DNA from: Lentilactobacillus raoultii
Lineage (GTDB): Bacteria > Bacillota > Bacilli > Lactobacillales > Lactobacillaceae
Direction of reading: 5' to 3'
NCBI RefSeq assembly: GCF_900411375.1
Contig: NZ_LS422986.1
Span: forward strand, 248,001-312,000
DNA: 64,000 nucleotides
The translations under genes and the position numbers were made by a program. Numbering within the stretch: the first letter of the stretch is position 1; every line of letters begins with the position of its first letter. This document shows, piece by piece, positions 46,554 through 54,938 of the stretch. A model generated the notes under the pieces. The model searched no databases. It had not been told where the DNA came from and worked only from the letters and a program-made list of their open reading frames with translations.

Positions 46554-47333
46554 TTATCGTAACGAAAGAAGTTGTTGTTTGTCTTTCCAAGCAATTAGTT
46601 TAATGTCTGATTGATTTGCAATTTTTAGGGAATTTTTTGAAGGATGTTTTTCTTGATCATTGAAGATGATCGTATAAGACAATTTTTTTGAAGAAAAGAA
46701 GGCATTTTTCTGGATATCTTCAAACTTGTAAGCATTGCACATCATTTGATTGAAGGACAAATTACTTTGTAAGTCTATCAACCTAAAAGGTTTTGATTTT
46801 CTTGCAGGAATGACGTAGCTCGTAGAATAGGTGACACCGCTATTACCATTAAAAGGGTGTTCCCGTAGGCCGCCAAAATCATGGCTGTCCAAGAAATCAT
46901 AAACTTCTTCTGAAAATAGATTCTCTACATTTGGATGTTTTGTATTAGCAAGATCATCGATTCGGATGATAGCTAAAAGGAAATTTTGTTTGAGACGTGG
47001 GAAATTTTGAATGCTGCCTTGAACTAGTAAAGTATCAGCCCTTTGATGAATGTGAAATTCTTTTTTCAATTTGGATAGTAGCTCTCGTCTTGTAGATACC
47101 GACATATTAATGCCGGATAATTCCAAATCCTGCAAAGTGATACCGTCGTCACTGAGTTCAATTTGATTTCCATTTAAAGATTTAACGTAGATGCGGATAT
47201 TATCACCAATAGTATTAAGGAAAGGGGTTGTGACTTCATCAGCGTCACCGAGTTTTTTAACATGATACTGGCTGCGCAGCCATTCTGAATAATGATCTAA
47301 TAATTTTTCTGTTTCTGAACAGTTAGTTTTCAT
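46554..47333 (-). CDS. DUF1828-like domain protein, unknown function
   Basis: 259 residues from ATG 47333 (GAAGGTG upstream; GTG 47342 also possible). Residues about 38-70 (TPFLNTIGDNIRIYVKSLNGNQIELSDDG, then LQDLELSGI) resemble the DUF1828 domain, and the C-terminal half may be DUF1829. It is soluble. It overlaps the preceding gene by 11-20 bases. Such genes occur in accessory regions of lactobacilli and streptococci; a defence or toxin-antitoxin role has been suspected from context only. Function unknown. Confidence 0.65.
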   Translation of the reverse strand: MKTNCSETEKLLDHYSEWLRSQYHVKKLGDADEVTTPFLNTIGDNIRIYVKSLNGNQIELSDDGITLQDLELSGINMSVSTRRELLSKLKKEFHIHQRADTLLVQGSIQNFPRLKQNFLLAIIRIDDLANTKHPNVENLFSEEVYDFLDSHDFGGLREHPFNGNSGVTYSTSYVIPARKSKPFRLIDLQSNLSFNQMMCNAYKFEDIQKNAFFSSKKLSYTIIFNDQEKHPSKNSLKIANQSDIKLIAWKDKQQLLSLR

Positions 47334-47784
47334 TGCTTTCACCTTCGTTAAGTTCCTTAGACTTTTTTGAGCTAATTAAAAGTTCTCTTGTCTCAAAGTT
47401 ATTATACTTTAAAAATTCAAATAATGAGATCACAATGTCGTCTGATGGATTGTAGTTTTTTAAACTTGAAAGGGGGATTGCATCGAAGCCGTCACAATGA
47501 TCATGATCGAAAATATGAACGTGAGGAGTTGGAATCCCCTTATGTGTTGCGCCAACTAGGTCTATGCGCAACATGATTTCACTTCTTTTGTATAACAGCA
47601 CATAAGTCAAATCGTCTTTTCTGATTTTTCCCTTACGAGCTTGAATTACTTGGAACTTTTCAGTGTTGTCGAATATTGCGTGCCCAGCATAGCTTTCCTG
47701 TTGCCCTTGATTGGCGCAATATAGTCTGGTTTGATTGGTTATTTTTGGGTAATTGTGTAGTTTTAAGTATTTGTGGTTTTCCAT
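47323..47784 (-). CDS. Partner of the DUF1828-like protein, unknown function
   Basis: 153 residues, soluble, with a His/Asp-rich stretch PTPHVHIFDHDHCDGFDAIPL near 98-118 that could bind metal, then a helical tail rich in charge. AGAAAGG lies before ATG 47784. Its overlap with the next gene shows a two-gene operon. I do not recognise the family with certainty. The unit stands alone between a quinone oxidoreductase and a broken SDR, in lower-GC sequence than the metabolic neighbours, consistent with acquisition by transfer. Confidence 0.6.
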   Translation of the reverse strand: MENHKYLKLHNYPKITNQTRLYCANQGQQESYAGHAIFDNTEKFQVIQARKGKIRKDDLTYVLLYKRSEIMLRIDLVGATHKGIPTPHVHIFDHDHCDGFDAIPLSSLKNYNPSDDIVISLFEFLKYNNFETRELLISSKKSKELNEGESNEN

Positions 47785-47933
47785 TATTGCAAAAAGCCTT
47801 TCTTAATACCTATTGCTCATTCGTAGGTTGTTGTGTGAAAAGCAAAAAAGTATTTAATCAATCTCTATTATTTATATACGCGAAATTAATGGCTTATTTT
47901 GCCGGCCTTAACCAAAAATGAAAAAATTGGTTT

Positions 47934-47978
47934 AAAAATCCTGTAAAGTCATGTATTGGCTGACCTTACAGGATTTTT
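47934..47978. terminator. Intrinsic terminator downstream of the SDR gene
   Basis: AAAAATCCTGTAA pairs with TTACAGGATTTTT; both strands end in T-runs. Confidence 0.82.
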
Positions 47979-48023
47979 GACTCTTGACTAAGTCTAGTAA
48001 TTTATTTTTTGAAATAGCTGATG

Positions 48024-48768
48024 TTAGACAGCTGTATAGCCACCGTCAGCAACCAAAGTGGTCCCGATGATAAACGAGGCATCATCACTTGCTAAAAAGG
48101 CGACTGCTTTGGCGATTTCTTCTGGTTTTCCCAATCGGCCAATTGGATGGCGTTGGGCTAACTTTTCTTTGAGAGCGGGGTCAACTTTGTTTAAAAGAGG
48201 TGTGTCAATATAGCCGGGAGCAATGGCGTTGACACGGATGCCATGCTTAGCATAAGCGGCTCCCAAAGTTTGCGTGAGAATCTTGATACCACCTTTGGCT
48301 GCTCCCATAAGCGGTTACGTTTGGCAGGCCGACAAAACTGTGAATAGAACCAGCATTGACAATGGCACCGCCAGTCCTTTGTTTGAGCATCTGTTCCAGT
48401 GCGTATTTATCTGAAAGAAAGACGCCGGTTAAATTGATATTAATCGTGTTTTGCCACTTATCCAAAGGTAATTCTGTAATGGTTGCGTCGTTGGCAATTC
48501 CGGCATTTGCGAACATGATATCCAAATGTCCAAAAGTAGCGACGGTCTTTTGGATCAACTTTTTGATATCGGCTTCTTGAGTGACATCGGTTTTGACAAA
48601 TAGTGCCCGCTTACCGGCATTCAGTCCGGCAACGACTTCGTCTCCTTTGTCTGAATAATCGCCGATCACAACTTTAGCCCCTTCTTTTAGGAAGAGTTTA
48701 ACCGTTTCTAAACCGATACCTGATGCGCCACCCGTTACGATTGCAACTTTATTATCAAATCTTGCCAT
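48024..48768 (-). pseudogene. Short-chain dehydrogenase/reductase broken by a one-base frameshift
   Basis: A classical SDR (about 247 residues if repaired). The first part (48768 to about 48306) has the TGGASGIG cofactor motif, NAG at about 90 and the catalytic Ser in NAGSIHSFVG. The second (about 48308-48024) continues from the active-site Tyr/Lys region (YGAAKGG if restored) to PGYIDTPL and a normal C-terminus. The break is in a GGG run (CCC at 48304-48306 on the plus strand); removing one G restores YGAAKGGIK. It is either a recent inactivation or a sequencing error in a homopolymer. AGGATGG precedes the ATG. Confidence 0.85.
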
Positions 48769-48916
48769 TTTTAAACCATCCTTTCTTTGGTTGACAAGTT
48801 AAAACAGTTGGCAATTCAATTGTATTCGCTTACACAACCAATCACAATTAAAAGGGATTGCAAAAATTTTGTGAAAATTGACGACCAACTATGTTAAAAT
48901 GAGCTTATTCAAATAT

Positions 48917-49003
48917 AACCACTAGGGGTGCCTTGTGCTGAGATGGCAATTTGCCAATCCCTTTGAACCTGATTTGGTTAAGACCAACGGAGGGAAGTGC
49001 TTT
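48917..49003 (+). promoter_or_regulatory. TPP (THI-box) riboswitch
   Basis: Signature pieces in order: ACTAGGGGTGCC (48921), GCTGAGAT (48937), CCCTTTGAACCTGATTTGG (48959), ACCAACGGAGGGAAG (48983). This is the conserved thiamine pyrophosphate aptamer. A small hairpin GGAACTT/AAGTCC follows at about 49010-49030, before the ribosome site of tenA, and may be the expression platform. Confidence 0.95.
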
Positions 49004-49075
49004 GATGATGGAACTTATAGGATCAAGTCCGGTTAAGTTTTATTTGAAAATTTTGATTTTTAGAGGGATCATATC

Positions 49076-49777
49076 ATGAAATTTTCTGAAGAATTAACCG
49101 CTGCCGGACAACCAATTTTAAATGAAATTATCCAACATCCGTTTGTGCAGGGAATTGCTGAAGGCCATTTGCCAAGGGCTGCTTTGACTTTTTATGTCGG
49201 CCAGGACTTCAATTATCTGAATGCGTTTATCAAAGTCTACGCCGCGGCGATTCAAAAGTCGCAGACTCGGGCTGATATGGCCATCTTTGCCAAACAGATT
49301 GACTTTATTTTGAATAGCGAAATTCACCCGCACCATAATTTTTGTAACGTGGCCGGGGTTGCTTACGAATCCTTACAGCATGAAGCGCAGGCGCCGGGGA
49401 CTTACCTGTACAATGAGCACATGTATCATGCGGCCAGAACGGGTGATTTGATTGATATCGTTGCGGCGATGACACCTTGTCCTTGGACATACGTGGAAAT
49501 TGCCAACTTGTTGGTTAAAGAGGGTAAGAATACTGATCAGAATGTCTTTAAACCTTGGATCGACTTCTATGCTAATATAGACGACCCTGATGAGAGTTTG
49601 TTACCGCAGTTCTTTGGGTTGATTGATCGGGAGGCCGAGAAGTATGACCGTCACCGACTTGATCAAGTAAAAGAGGAATTCCTTAAAAGTTGCGAAATGG
49701 AATGGGACTTCTGGGACCAGGCATATTATCAAAAGCGTTGGCAATTTGTGAAACCGTTAAAACAAGCTAATCAATAA
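49076..49777 (+). CDS. tenA: TenA family thiaminase II / aminopyrimidine aminohydrolase
   Basis: 233 residues. HPFVQGIAEGHLPRAALTFYVGQDFNYLNAFIKVYA at about 20-60 and the active-site Cys in MTPCPWTYVEIA near 139 are TenA hallmarks; Glu in the C-terminal MEWDFWDQAY completes the site. It salvages the pyrimidine moiety from degraded thiamine. It lies behind a TPP riboswitch, so it is turned down when TPP is plentiful. No thiM/thiD/thiE genes follow; it is monocistronic with its own terminator. Confidence 0.92.
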   Translation: MKFSEELTAAGQPILNEIIQHPFVQGIAEGHLPRAALTFYVGQDFNYLNAFIKVYAAAIQKSQTRADMAIFAKQIDFILNSEIHPHHNFCNVAGVAYESLQHEAQAPGTYLYNEHMYHAARTGDLIDIVAAMTPCPWTYVEIANLLVKEGKNTDQNVFKPWIDFYANIDDPDESLLPQFFGLIDREAEKYDRHRLDQVKEEFLKSCEMEWDFWDQAYYQKRWQFVKPLKQANQ

Positions 49778-49784
49778 ATAATCT

Positions 49785-49822
49785 AAAAATGTCTACTGCA
49801 ACTTAAGCGGTAGGCATTTTTA
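49785..49822 (+). terminator. Intrinsic terminator of tenA
   Basis: AAAAATG-CTAC-GC pairs with GC-GTAG-CATTTTT. Confidence 0.78.
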
Positions 49823-49888
49823 ATATACTTTCTGGCAAACTTTTTTAAAGTAAGCCTAACTATCTTGGCATGTTGAGACAAAATATCA

Positions 49889-49940
49889 ATGAAAACCAGT
49901 TTACAAACTGGTTCACAATCGAGCACGAACTAGTTTTCAT
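49889..49940. repeat. Nested palindrome in an intergenic region
   Basis: Outer arms ATGAAAAC and GTTTTCAT (49889-49896, 49933-49940) enclose a perfect inner inverted repeat AACCAGTTT/AAACTGGTT (49894-49913); the two pairings are mutually exclusive. The remaining bases to 50187 hold no recognisable gene. Confidence 0.55.
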
Positions 49941-50187
49941 GAGGTTGAAAAGGGTCGAGAATCCCGTAACACTACTGGTTAGAGAGGATGGCATGCTTAA
50001 ACTTGATTAGAATCAGCTTTATAAATTAGCCGTTACATTTGTCATGAATTTAAAGGCTGATTGAGCCAATTAAAGGGCCGGAAACACTGGCGTGATCGGA
50101 TTGCATTCAGTTAACGAACCTGGTTAGCGATTTTGAAGTGATGATTTTTTATGATAGACTGATGCCGACTATGATTGGAGGATCATT

Positions 50188-50283
50188 ATGAAAGAAAAGA
50201 TTCATTATGACTTGGACATCCCTTTTAGTACCAATTGCTCTTATCGTGGCCAGAATAAGACCAGAATCGGTGCCATTTTGTGA
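50188..50283 (+). CDS. 31-codon reading frame with a strong ribosome site, possible gene remnant
   Basis: ATG 50188 is eight bases behind TTGGAGGATC, a very good start context. The frame encodes KEKIHYDLDIPFSTNCSYRG and eleven more residues up to TGA 50281. The peptide looks like the first strands of a larger enzyme or domain rather than a membrane or signal peptide, so it is likely a truncated gene whose remainder has been lost. A true small protein cannot be excluded. Confidence 0.4.
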   Translation: MKEKIHYDLDIPFSTNCSYRGQNKTRIGAIL

Positions 50284-50376
50284 TTTTGAATAACTATATT
50301 AATGACATTTGTCACCTTGTTTTTGCTCTCAGATTACTTTAATATAATAAGAAAAAGTTGAGGGAGGATAAAAGCG

Positions 50377-51126
50377 TTGCGAAAATTGTTCAGTTTGATT
50401 GAATTTGAAAGTCGACTGGCCTTGGAAGATAAGCTGGTCTTCTTATATACGTTAATTTTTCCGGCTGCGTATTTTCTAGTGGTTTCTTGGAATAACTTTG
50501 CGGCAGGTGATCGGTTATCTGATTCGGACATCGCCAGCAACCTCTTTGGCTTTTGGGGATATATCATGATGTTTGGCGTTATTAATCAAATGACCATGGT
50601 TATTTTCCAAATGCGAGAAAATAACTTTTTGAAAATGTATACATTTATTGCGGGCGATAAACGGTTAATCTACTACGCTAACTTGATTCCACAAACTATC
50701 ATTCTGCAAGTAGAAATTGCCCTATTCAATCTTCTGGCAGTGGTGATTTATCGGCCAAACTCGCAATTGTTGCAGTTAATGGGTGCTTGTTGGCTGATGA
50801 ATTTCTTGATTATCCCAATCGTGGCCTTTTTCACCAGTGTGATTCTAATCATGCCCCTCAAGCTCAAAACAATCTCCCTATTTTTAACCGGCTATGTCTT
50901 AGCAGCATTGCTTTTAGCCTCCTTTAGCTTTCACTCGTCAGTGTTAACGGCGATTTTGACGCTGATTAATCCGGTCGATTTTCAGCAAAATGCCTATCTG
51001 CTTCTGGTTAATCATGCGCATTTCTTGGGAAACATCTTGATGTTGACCGTTATTGGTTTGATTTACGTTATTTTGGGAAACGTGATTATCGCAAAAATGA
51101 GTTTGGCTTCAAGAACGAGTCGTTAG
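50377..51126 (+). CDS. ABC transporter permease, exporter type
   Basis: 249 residues from TTG 50377 behind GGGAGG. Six membrane segments in the ABC-2 pattern: an N-terminal helix, a large cytosolic loop (MRENNFLKMYTFIAGDKRLIYYANLIPQ) and four later helices. It is followed after 12 bases by its ATPase. Such half-size ABC-2 exporters often give resistance to peptides or drugs; the substrate is unknown. Confidence 0.8.
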   Translation: MRKLFSLIEFESRLALEDKLVFLYTLIFPAAYFLVVSWNNFAAGDRLSDSDIASNLFGFWGYIMMFGVINQMTMVIFQMRENNFLKMYTFIAGDKRLIYYANLIPQTIILQVEIALFNLLAVVIYRPNSQLLQLMGACWLMNFLIIPIVAFFTSVILIMPLKLKTISLFLTGYVLAALLLASFSFHSSVLTAILTLINPVDFQQNAYLLLVNHAHFLGNILMLTVIGLIYVILGNVIIAKMSLASRTSR

Positions 51127-51138
51127 GGAGATTAAATA

Positions 51139-51813
51139 ATGGAAATTGAAAATTTCAGTTACAAACTTAAAACCGGCCGTTTATTATTTCAGAATTTGAA
51201 TGCGAACTTTCAGGATCACCAAGTAAACATTATTTTTGGTCCAAATGGCACGGGAAAGACAACCTTATTGGACTTTATCGCAACTGTTAATCAGCGGGAT
51301 CCCACCAGTTTCCATCAGTTCCCGAGTTTTTCTCGGATTGCCTATCAGCCACAAAGTGTATCGTTTATATATGAAGCAACGGTTTTTGATACGTTGAAGA
51401 TGGTAATGGGGATGAGTGGCTTTCGAGGAAAATTCAAACTGACCGACTTGCCAGCCGAACTGCAACCACTTGCCGCAACTAAATACGGTGAACTTTCGGG
51501 TGGCCAACGTCGCTTAGTCATGATTGACGCCGTATCGAGATTGGACCGTGACCTATATTTATTTGATGAACCGGAAAGCGGATTGGACCCTAAAATGGCA
51601 AATTTAGTTATGGAAAGAATTCATGAACTCAATCAACGTGGGAAAAAGGTGATCATGACGTCACATCAATTTCAAAACGTTGGCCGAAATGATTATTTAT
51701 TATTTTTAAAAGCGGGGAAAATGCAGTTTTCCGGCTCGCCCACTGAATTCTTAAAGCAGGCTGGCACTCAAAACTTAGTCGAGGCATACATAAAACAGGA
51801 TCAAGATTTTTAA
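51139..51813 (+). CDS. ABC transporter ATP-binding protein
   Basis: 224 residues. Walker A FGPNGTGKTTLLD near 35, Q-loop ...AYQPQSV near 74, signature LSGGQRRLVM near 120, Walker B LYLFDEPESGLDP near 140 and the switch His in MTSHQFQNVG. GGGAG lies before the ATG. It pairs with the preceding permease as an exporter; a third gene of unknown role follows after 43 bases. Confidence 0.88.
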   Translation: MEIENFSYKLKTGRLLFQNLNANFQDHQVNIIFGPNGTGKTTLLDFIATVNQRDPTSFHQFPSFSRIAYQPQSVSFIYEATVFDTLKMVMGMSGFRGKFKLTDLPAELQPLAATKYGELSGGQRRLVMIDAVSRLDRDLYLFDEPESGLDPKMANLVMERIHELNQRGKKVIMTSHQFQNVGRNDYLLFLKAGKMQFSGSPTEFLKQAGTQNLVEAYIKQDQDF

Positions 51814-51856
51814 TTTGAAGAGGATCAGTTAAAGATCATAAAGGTGGCTAGAAAAG

Positions 51857-52360
51857 ATGACAAGAAGTCGAGCTGTGAGACATTATCTTGGCGCGGTCAT
51901 TAGTGGTGGAATTGCGTTAGTGTTGATTTACTTGTACGATGGTGGGATTCGTCTACCTTATTTTGACAGCAAAAATGGTTGGGCGATGTTGCAGATGACG
52001 GTTCACTTGTCGTGGCTTGATGACTACCTATTAGTTAATCTGCTGATTACGCTGCCAATTATTCGCTTCGTTTATTCGCGGGTATTCAGTAAAGCCCCTG
52101 TCAAATTTGAAACCTACAAGGATCGGGCACTTAAATTGCATCACGCTGACGCTCAGGCCAATCATCGCCATCGGAAGTGGTCAGCAAACGGGGTTACAGC
52201 CAATCCTTGGGAATACACACACGCGACGACCCAATCATATGAAGGCCTTTCGGACTCACTATTTAATTTGGTTAAGAATCTATTATTGAATGGCATTATG
52301 TTGTTTTTGGGACCATTCTTTTTATTGGGCTTGGGAATCAAGGGCTGGCATCGTCACTGA
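51857..52360 (+). CDS. Membrane protein, unknown function
   Basis: 167 residues with AAAGGTGG upstream of ATG 51857. Hydrophobic segments at about 10-26, 51-72 and 138-162; the central part (KFETYKDRALKLHHADAQANHRHRKW) is strongly basic and His-rich and probably cytosolic. It is likely the last gene of the ABC operon by spacing. I recognise no family with confidence. Confidence 0.62.
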   Translation: MTRSRAVRHYLGAVISGGIALVLIYLYDGGIRLPYFDSKNGWAMLQMTVHLSWLDDYLLVNLLITLPIIRFVYSRVFSKAPVKFETYKDRALKLHHADAQANHRHRKWSANGVTANPWEYTHATTQSYEGLSDSLFNLVKNLLLNGIMLFLGPFFLLGLGIKGWHRH

Positions 52361-52527
52361 TTGGATGATGTATTTTAGTATGAAATTGCTGACTCGGACT
52401 GCCTGACATCTTTCTGACATTACTTTGATACCATAATTAAGCCTTTTTAAAGAATTTGTGTAATAAAAACTAACATGAAGCCTTTGCCCTATAATAGCCC
52501 TGAAGTAATCTGAAAGGACTGATGGGC

Positions 52528-53829
52528 ATGGATGAGATGTCGTTAGTAACCGAATATCCACAAGTGAAAGATTTGATGGCAGAACGACCAATTTTTTGGC
52601 GAAATCCGGACTATGGTCAACAAGCGGCGTTACCTTTTTCAAAAGCTGACATTTTTGATGCGGTTGCCCGCTGGGAACGTTTTGCCCCATACCTGGCCAA
52701 GACTTTTCCGGAAACCGCATCGATGCATGGCATCATTGAATCGCCGTTGATCAGGCTTGATCGGATGCAGGCTGAATGGAATCGCGGTTATCATCAAAGA
52801 CTGGCCGGCCAGCTGTTTTTGAAAGCTGACAGTCAACTGCCAATCTCCGGTTCGATTAAATCTCGTGGCGGGATCTATGAAGTTTTGAAGTTTGCTGAAC
52901 AGGTGGCAATGGCTCACACTGATTTAACTTATATGGATGATTATAGTGTGCTGGCCACCGACCGCTACCATCAATTGTTTTCGAATTATGGTGTGGTGGT
53001 AGCGTCCACTGGAAATTTGGCATTAAGTGTCGGGATTGTTGCCGCAACTTTTGGTTTTCACACAACGGTTTATATGTCTCATGATGCCCGACAATGGAAA
53101 AAAGACAAGCTTCGGGCTAACGGCGTTCAAGTTAAAGAATTTAACACCGACTTTTCCCACGTTATTCAGCGTGCCCGACAAGATGCTGCGGCGGACCCAA
53201 GGATTCATTTTGTCGATGATGAAGGATCTACTGATTTGTTTTTAGGTTATGCGGTAGCAGCAGTTCGGCTGCAAAAACAGTTAAAAGACCAACATATTAA
53301 AGTGGATCGTCAACATCCCGTTTTGGTTTATCTACCGGCTGGCGTTGGCGGAAGTCCAAGCGGGGTGACGTTTGGACTAAAAGAGATCATCGGTCCGTAT
53401 ATTCATGCAGTGTTTTGTGAACCAACCCATGTGCCATCGGTCACTTTAGGGATGATGACCAAGCTAAATAATAACATCTCAGTTTATGACATTGGTCTGG
53501 ATGGATTAACTGCGGCCGACGGCCTGGCGGTTGGCCGTCCATCCCGCCTCGCTGGAAAGGTCATGCGAACCCTGTTGTTTGGGAGTGTCACCTTTCAGGA
53601 TGCAGAGATCTACCAAAATGTTGCCAGGTTGGCTGATACGCAGCACATTACGGTTGAACCTTCGGCAGCAGCTGGCTTCACAGCAATTGCACCGGTGATT
53701 AGAAATGTACCGGCTTTTAATACTGAAAAGGCCACACATATTGTTTGGGCAACCGGTGGCCAGATGATGCCCGAAAGTGAGCGAGTGGCAAATTATCGTC
53801 GGGGAGAATCGTTGCTGGAAAAGGAGTAA
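52528..53829 (+). CDS. dsdA: D-serine dehydratase
   Basis: 433 residues from ATG 52528 (AAAGGA ten bases upstream; ATG 52522 is too close). PLP fold type II. The catalytic Lys is in LPISGSIKSRGGIYEV near 110, the phosphate-binding glycine loop in PAGVGGSPSGVTFG near 278, and STGNLALSVG near 164 contacts PLP. It deaminates D-serine to pyruvate and ammonia, giving tolerance to D-serine and a nitrogen source. The length and ERPIFWRNP near 20 match DsdA. A hairpin ends the gene. No DsdX/DsdC homologue is adjacent. Confidence 0.92.
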   Translation: MDEMSLVTEYPQVKDLMAERPIFWRNPDYGQQAALPFSKADIFDAVARWERFAPYLAKTFPETASMHGIIESPLIRLDRMQAEWNRGYHQRLAGQLFLKADSQLPISGSIKSRGGIYEVLKFAEQVAMAHTDLTYMDDYSVLATDRYHQLFSNYGVVVASTGNLALSVGIVAATFGFHTTVYMSHDARQWKKDKLRANGVQVKEFNTDFSHVIQRARQDAAADPRIHFVDDEGSTDLFLGYAVAAVRLQKQLKDQHIKVDRQHPVLVYLPAGVGGSPSGVTFGLKEIIGPYIHAVFCEPTHVPSVTLGMMTKLNNNISVYDIGLDGLTAADGLAVGRPSRLAGKVMRTLLFGSVTFQDAEIYQNVARLADTQHITVEPSAAAGFTAIAPVIRNVPAFNTEKATHIVWATGGQMMPESERVANYRRGESLLEKE

Positions 53830-53897
53830 CTGTTCAGGTCCAGAACGCATTAGTGTGTTTGAAGCTTGATGATTATATGAAAAATGATTGGATTATT

Positions 53898-53947
53898 AAA
53901 ACGATCCCATCAATTAGCATGAGAAAATGCTGTTGATGGGATCGTTT
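53898..53947. terminator. Stem-loop between convergent dsdA and the S24 repressor
   Basis: AAACGATCCCATCAA pairs with TTGATGGGATCGTTT. The T-run is short, but the stem is long and perfect and usable by both strands. Confidence 0.75.
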
Positions 53948-53961
53948 GTGGTTAAAGATTG

Positions 53962-54585
53962 CTAACTCAACTCACTAGTGACCCGAATAGCCTTGCCCAA
54001 AATTTGATTATTATTGTTAGGCGTTAACACAATCGGTTTAAACTTTGGATTATCAGGTGTCAAGATGTATTGACCGTCAGTGGCATGAACGCGTTTAAGG
54101 GTTGCTTCGTTGTTAATCATGACGGCCGCAATTTCACCGTTTTCCACTTCTGGCTGCTGATGAATTAAAACTAACGACCCGTCTTTGATTGTCGGCTCCA
54201 TGGACTTTCCTTTGACTCGTAAGTAGAATAGCGGCCCCGTGGGTAATCCGGATTTGACTTCAAAAATATTTCCTTGGATATTTTCACTGGCTAGAATAGG
54301 AGATCCACCGGCAATCGTTCCAATGATAGGCACGGCAACAATACCTTTGCTGATTTCGCGGGGGTCTTTTCCTTCCACCAAGTCACTCTTATTAACATTG
54401 AAGTAATCAGCAAGTTTTTCAATACTTTCAATTCTTGGATAGGTCCGGCCCTTTATCCAGTCTGTCAGCGTGGTGTACTTAATATTTAATTCGTCCGATA
54501 GCTTGATTCTGGAGATGCCGTGTCTTGCCATCAATGCTCTTAGATTGGCACTCAATATTTCTCGACTGTTGGGTTGTTCAGCCAT
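53962..54585 (-). CDS. LexA/CI-like repressor (HTH plus S24 autopeptidase)
   Basis: 207 residues from ATG 54585 behind GAGGAGCGG. The N-terminal XRE helix-turn-helix spans about 11-66. From about 85 there is a peptidase S24 domain: an Ala-Gly cleavage pair at 92-93 (GTIAGG), the nucleophile Ser128 in VKGKSMEPT and the general base Lys164 in EATLKRV. Proteins of this build are prophage CI-type repressors that cleave themselves when RecA is activated by DNA damage. It is divergent from the holin/helveticin gene run and most likely represses it. No integrase or other prophage structural gene is present. Confidence 0.9.
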   Translation of the reverse strand: MAEQPNSREILSANLRALMARHGISRIKLSDELNIKYTTLTDWIKGRTYPRIESIEKLADYFNVNKSDLVEGKDPREISKGIVAVPIIGTIAGGSPILASENIQGNIFEVKSGLPTGPLFYLRVKGKSMEPTIKDGSLVLIHQQPEVENGEIAAVMINNEATLKRVHATDGQYILTPDNPKFKPIVLTPNNNNQILGKAIRVTSELS

Positions 54586-54602
54586 CGTTAACCGCTCCTC
54601 AC

Positions 54603-54676
54603 CATACATATATGTACCAGAAACAAACTTGCAAAACTCAATTAGCCAAGTTAATTACACTATAATTGTATTATAG
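54603..54676. promoter_or_regulatory. Palindromes upstream of the S24 repressor
   Basis: TACATATATGTA (54605-54616) lies just in front of the repressor's ribosome site, and CTATAAT-TGT-ATTATAG sits at about 54659-54675. The first shares ACATATAT with the palindrome in the divergent promoter at 54801-54814, as expected for autoregulation. Positions of repressor binding are inferred. Confidence 0.45.
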
Positions 54677-54799
54677 AGCAAGAAAAGTGGGGATGCTATC
54701 TTGAATTACGGTTAAATCGGAAATATTGAAGTTGCTGTACTGTAATTGGGTAACCGGATGAGTTTCAGCTACATTTTACAAATATTTTCACTAAAAAGG

Positions 54800-54856
54800 T
54801 TGAACATATATTCGTATTGGACTATGATGGGGTTAGTTGAGACACATGTTTGTGTC
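54800..54856 (+). promoter_or_regulatory. Promoter of the holin/bacteriocin run with LexA-box-like operator
   Basis: -35 TTGAAC (54800-54805), 17-base spacer, -10 TATGAT (54823-54828). TGAACATATATTCG (54801-54814) overlaps the -35 and matches the Gram-positive LexA/DinR box CGAACATATGTTCG at 12 of 14 positions. A second palindrome GACACA-TGTT-TGTGTC (54841-54856) lies just past the start point. Either host LexA or the divergent S24 repressor could bind. Confidence 0.7.
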
Positions 54857-54938
54857 ATTTATTACGGTTAAAAGCAACTAGCTAAACAAATTGAGTGTGA
54901 TTAAAGCATATATTGGATTTGAAAGGAGAACTCTGAGA

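Noticed and set aside
48024-48768. Programmed frameshift in the SDR gene
   Set aside because: There is no heptameric slippery site of the usual type and SDRs are not known to use recoding; a mutation or base-call error is simpler.
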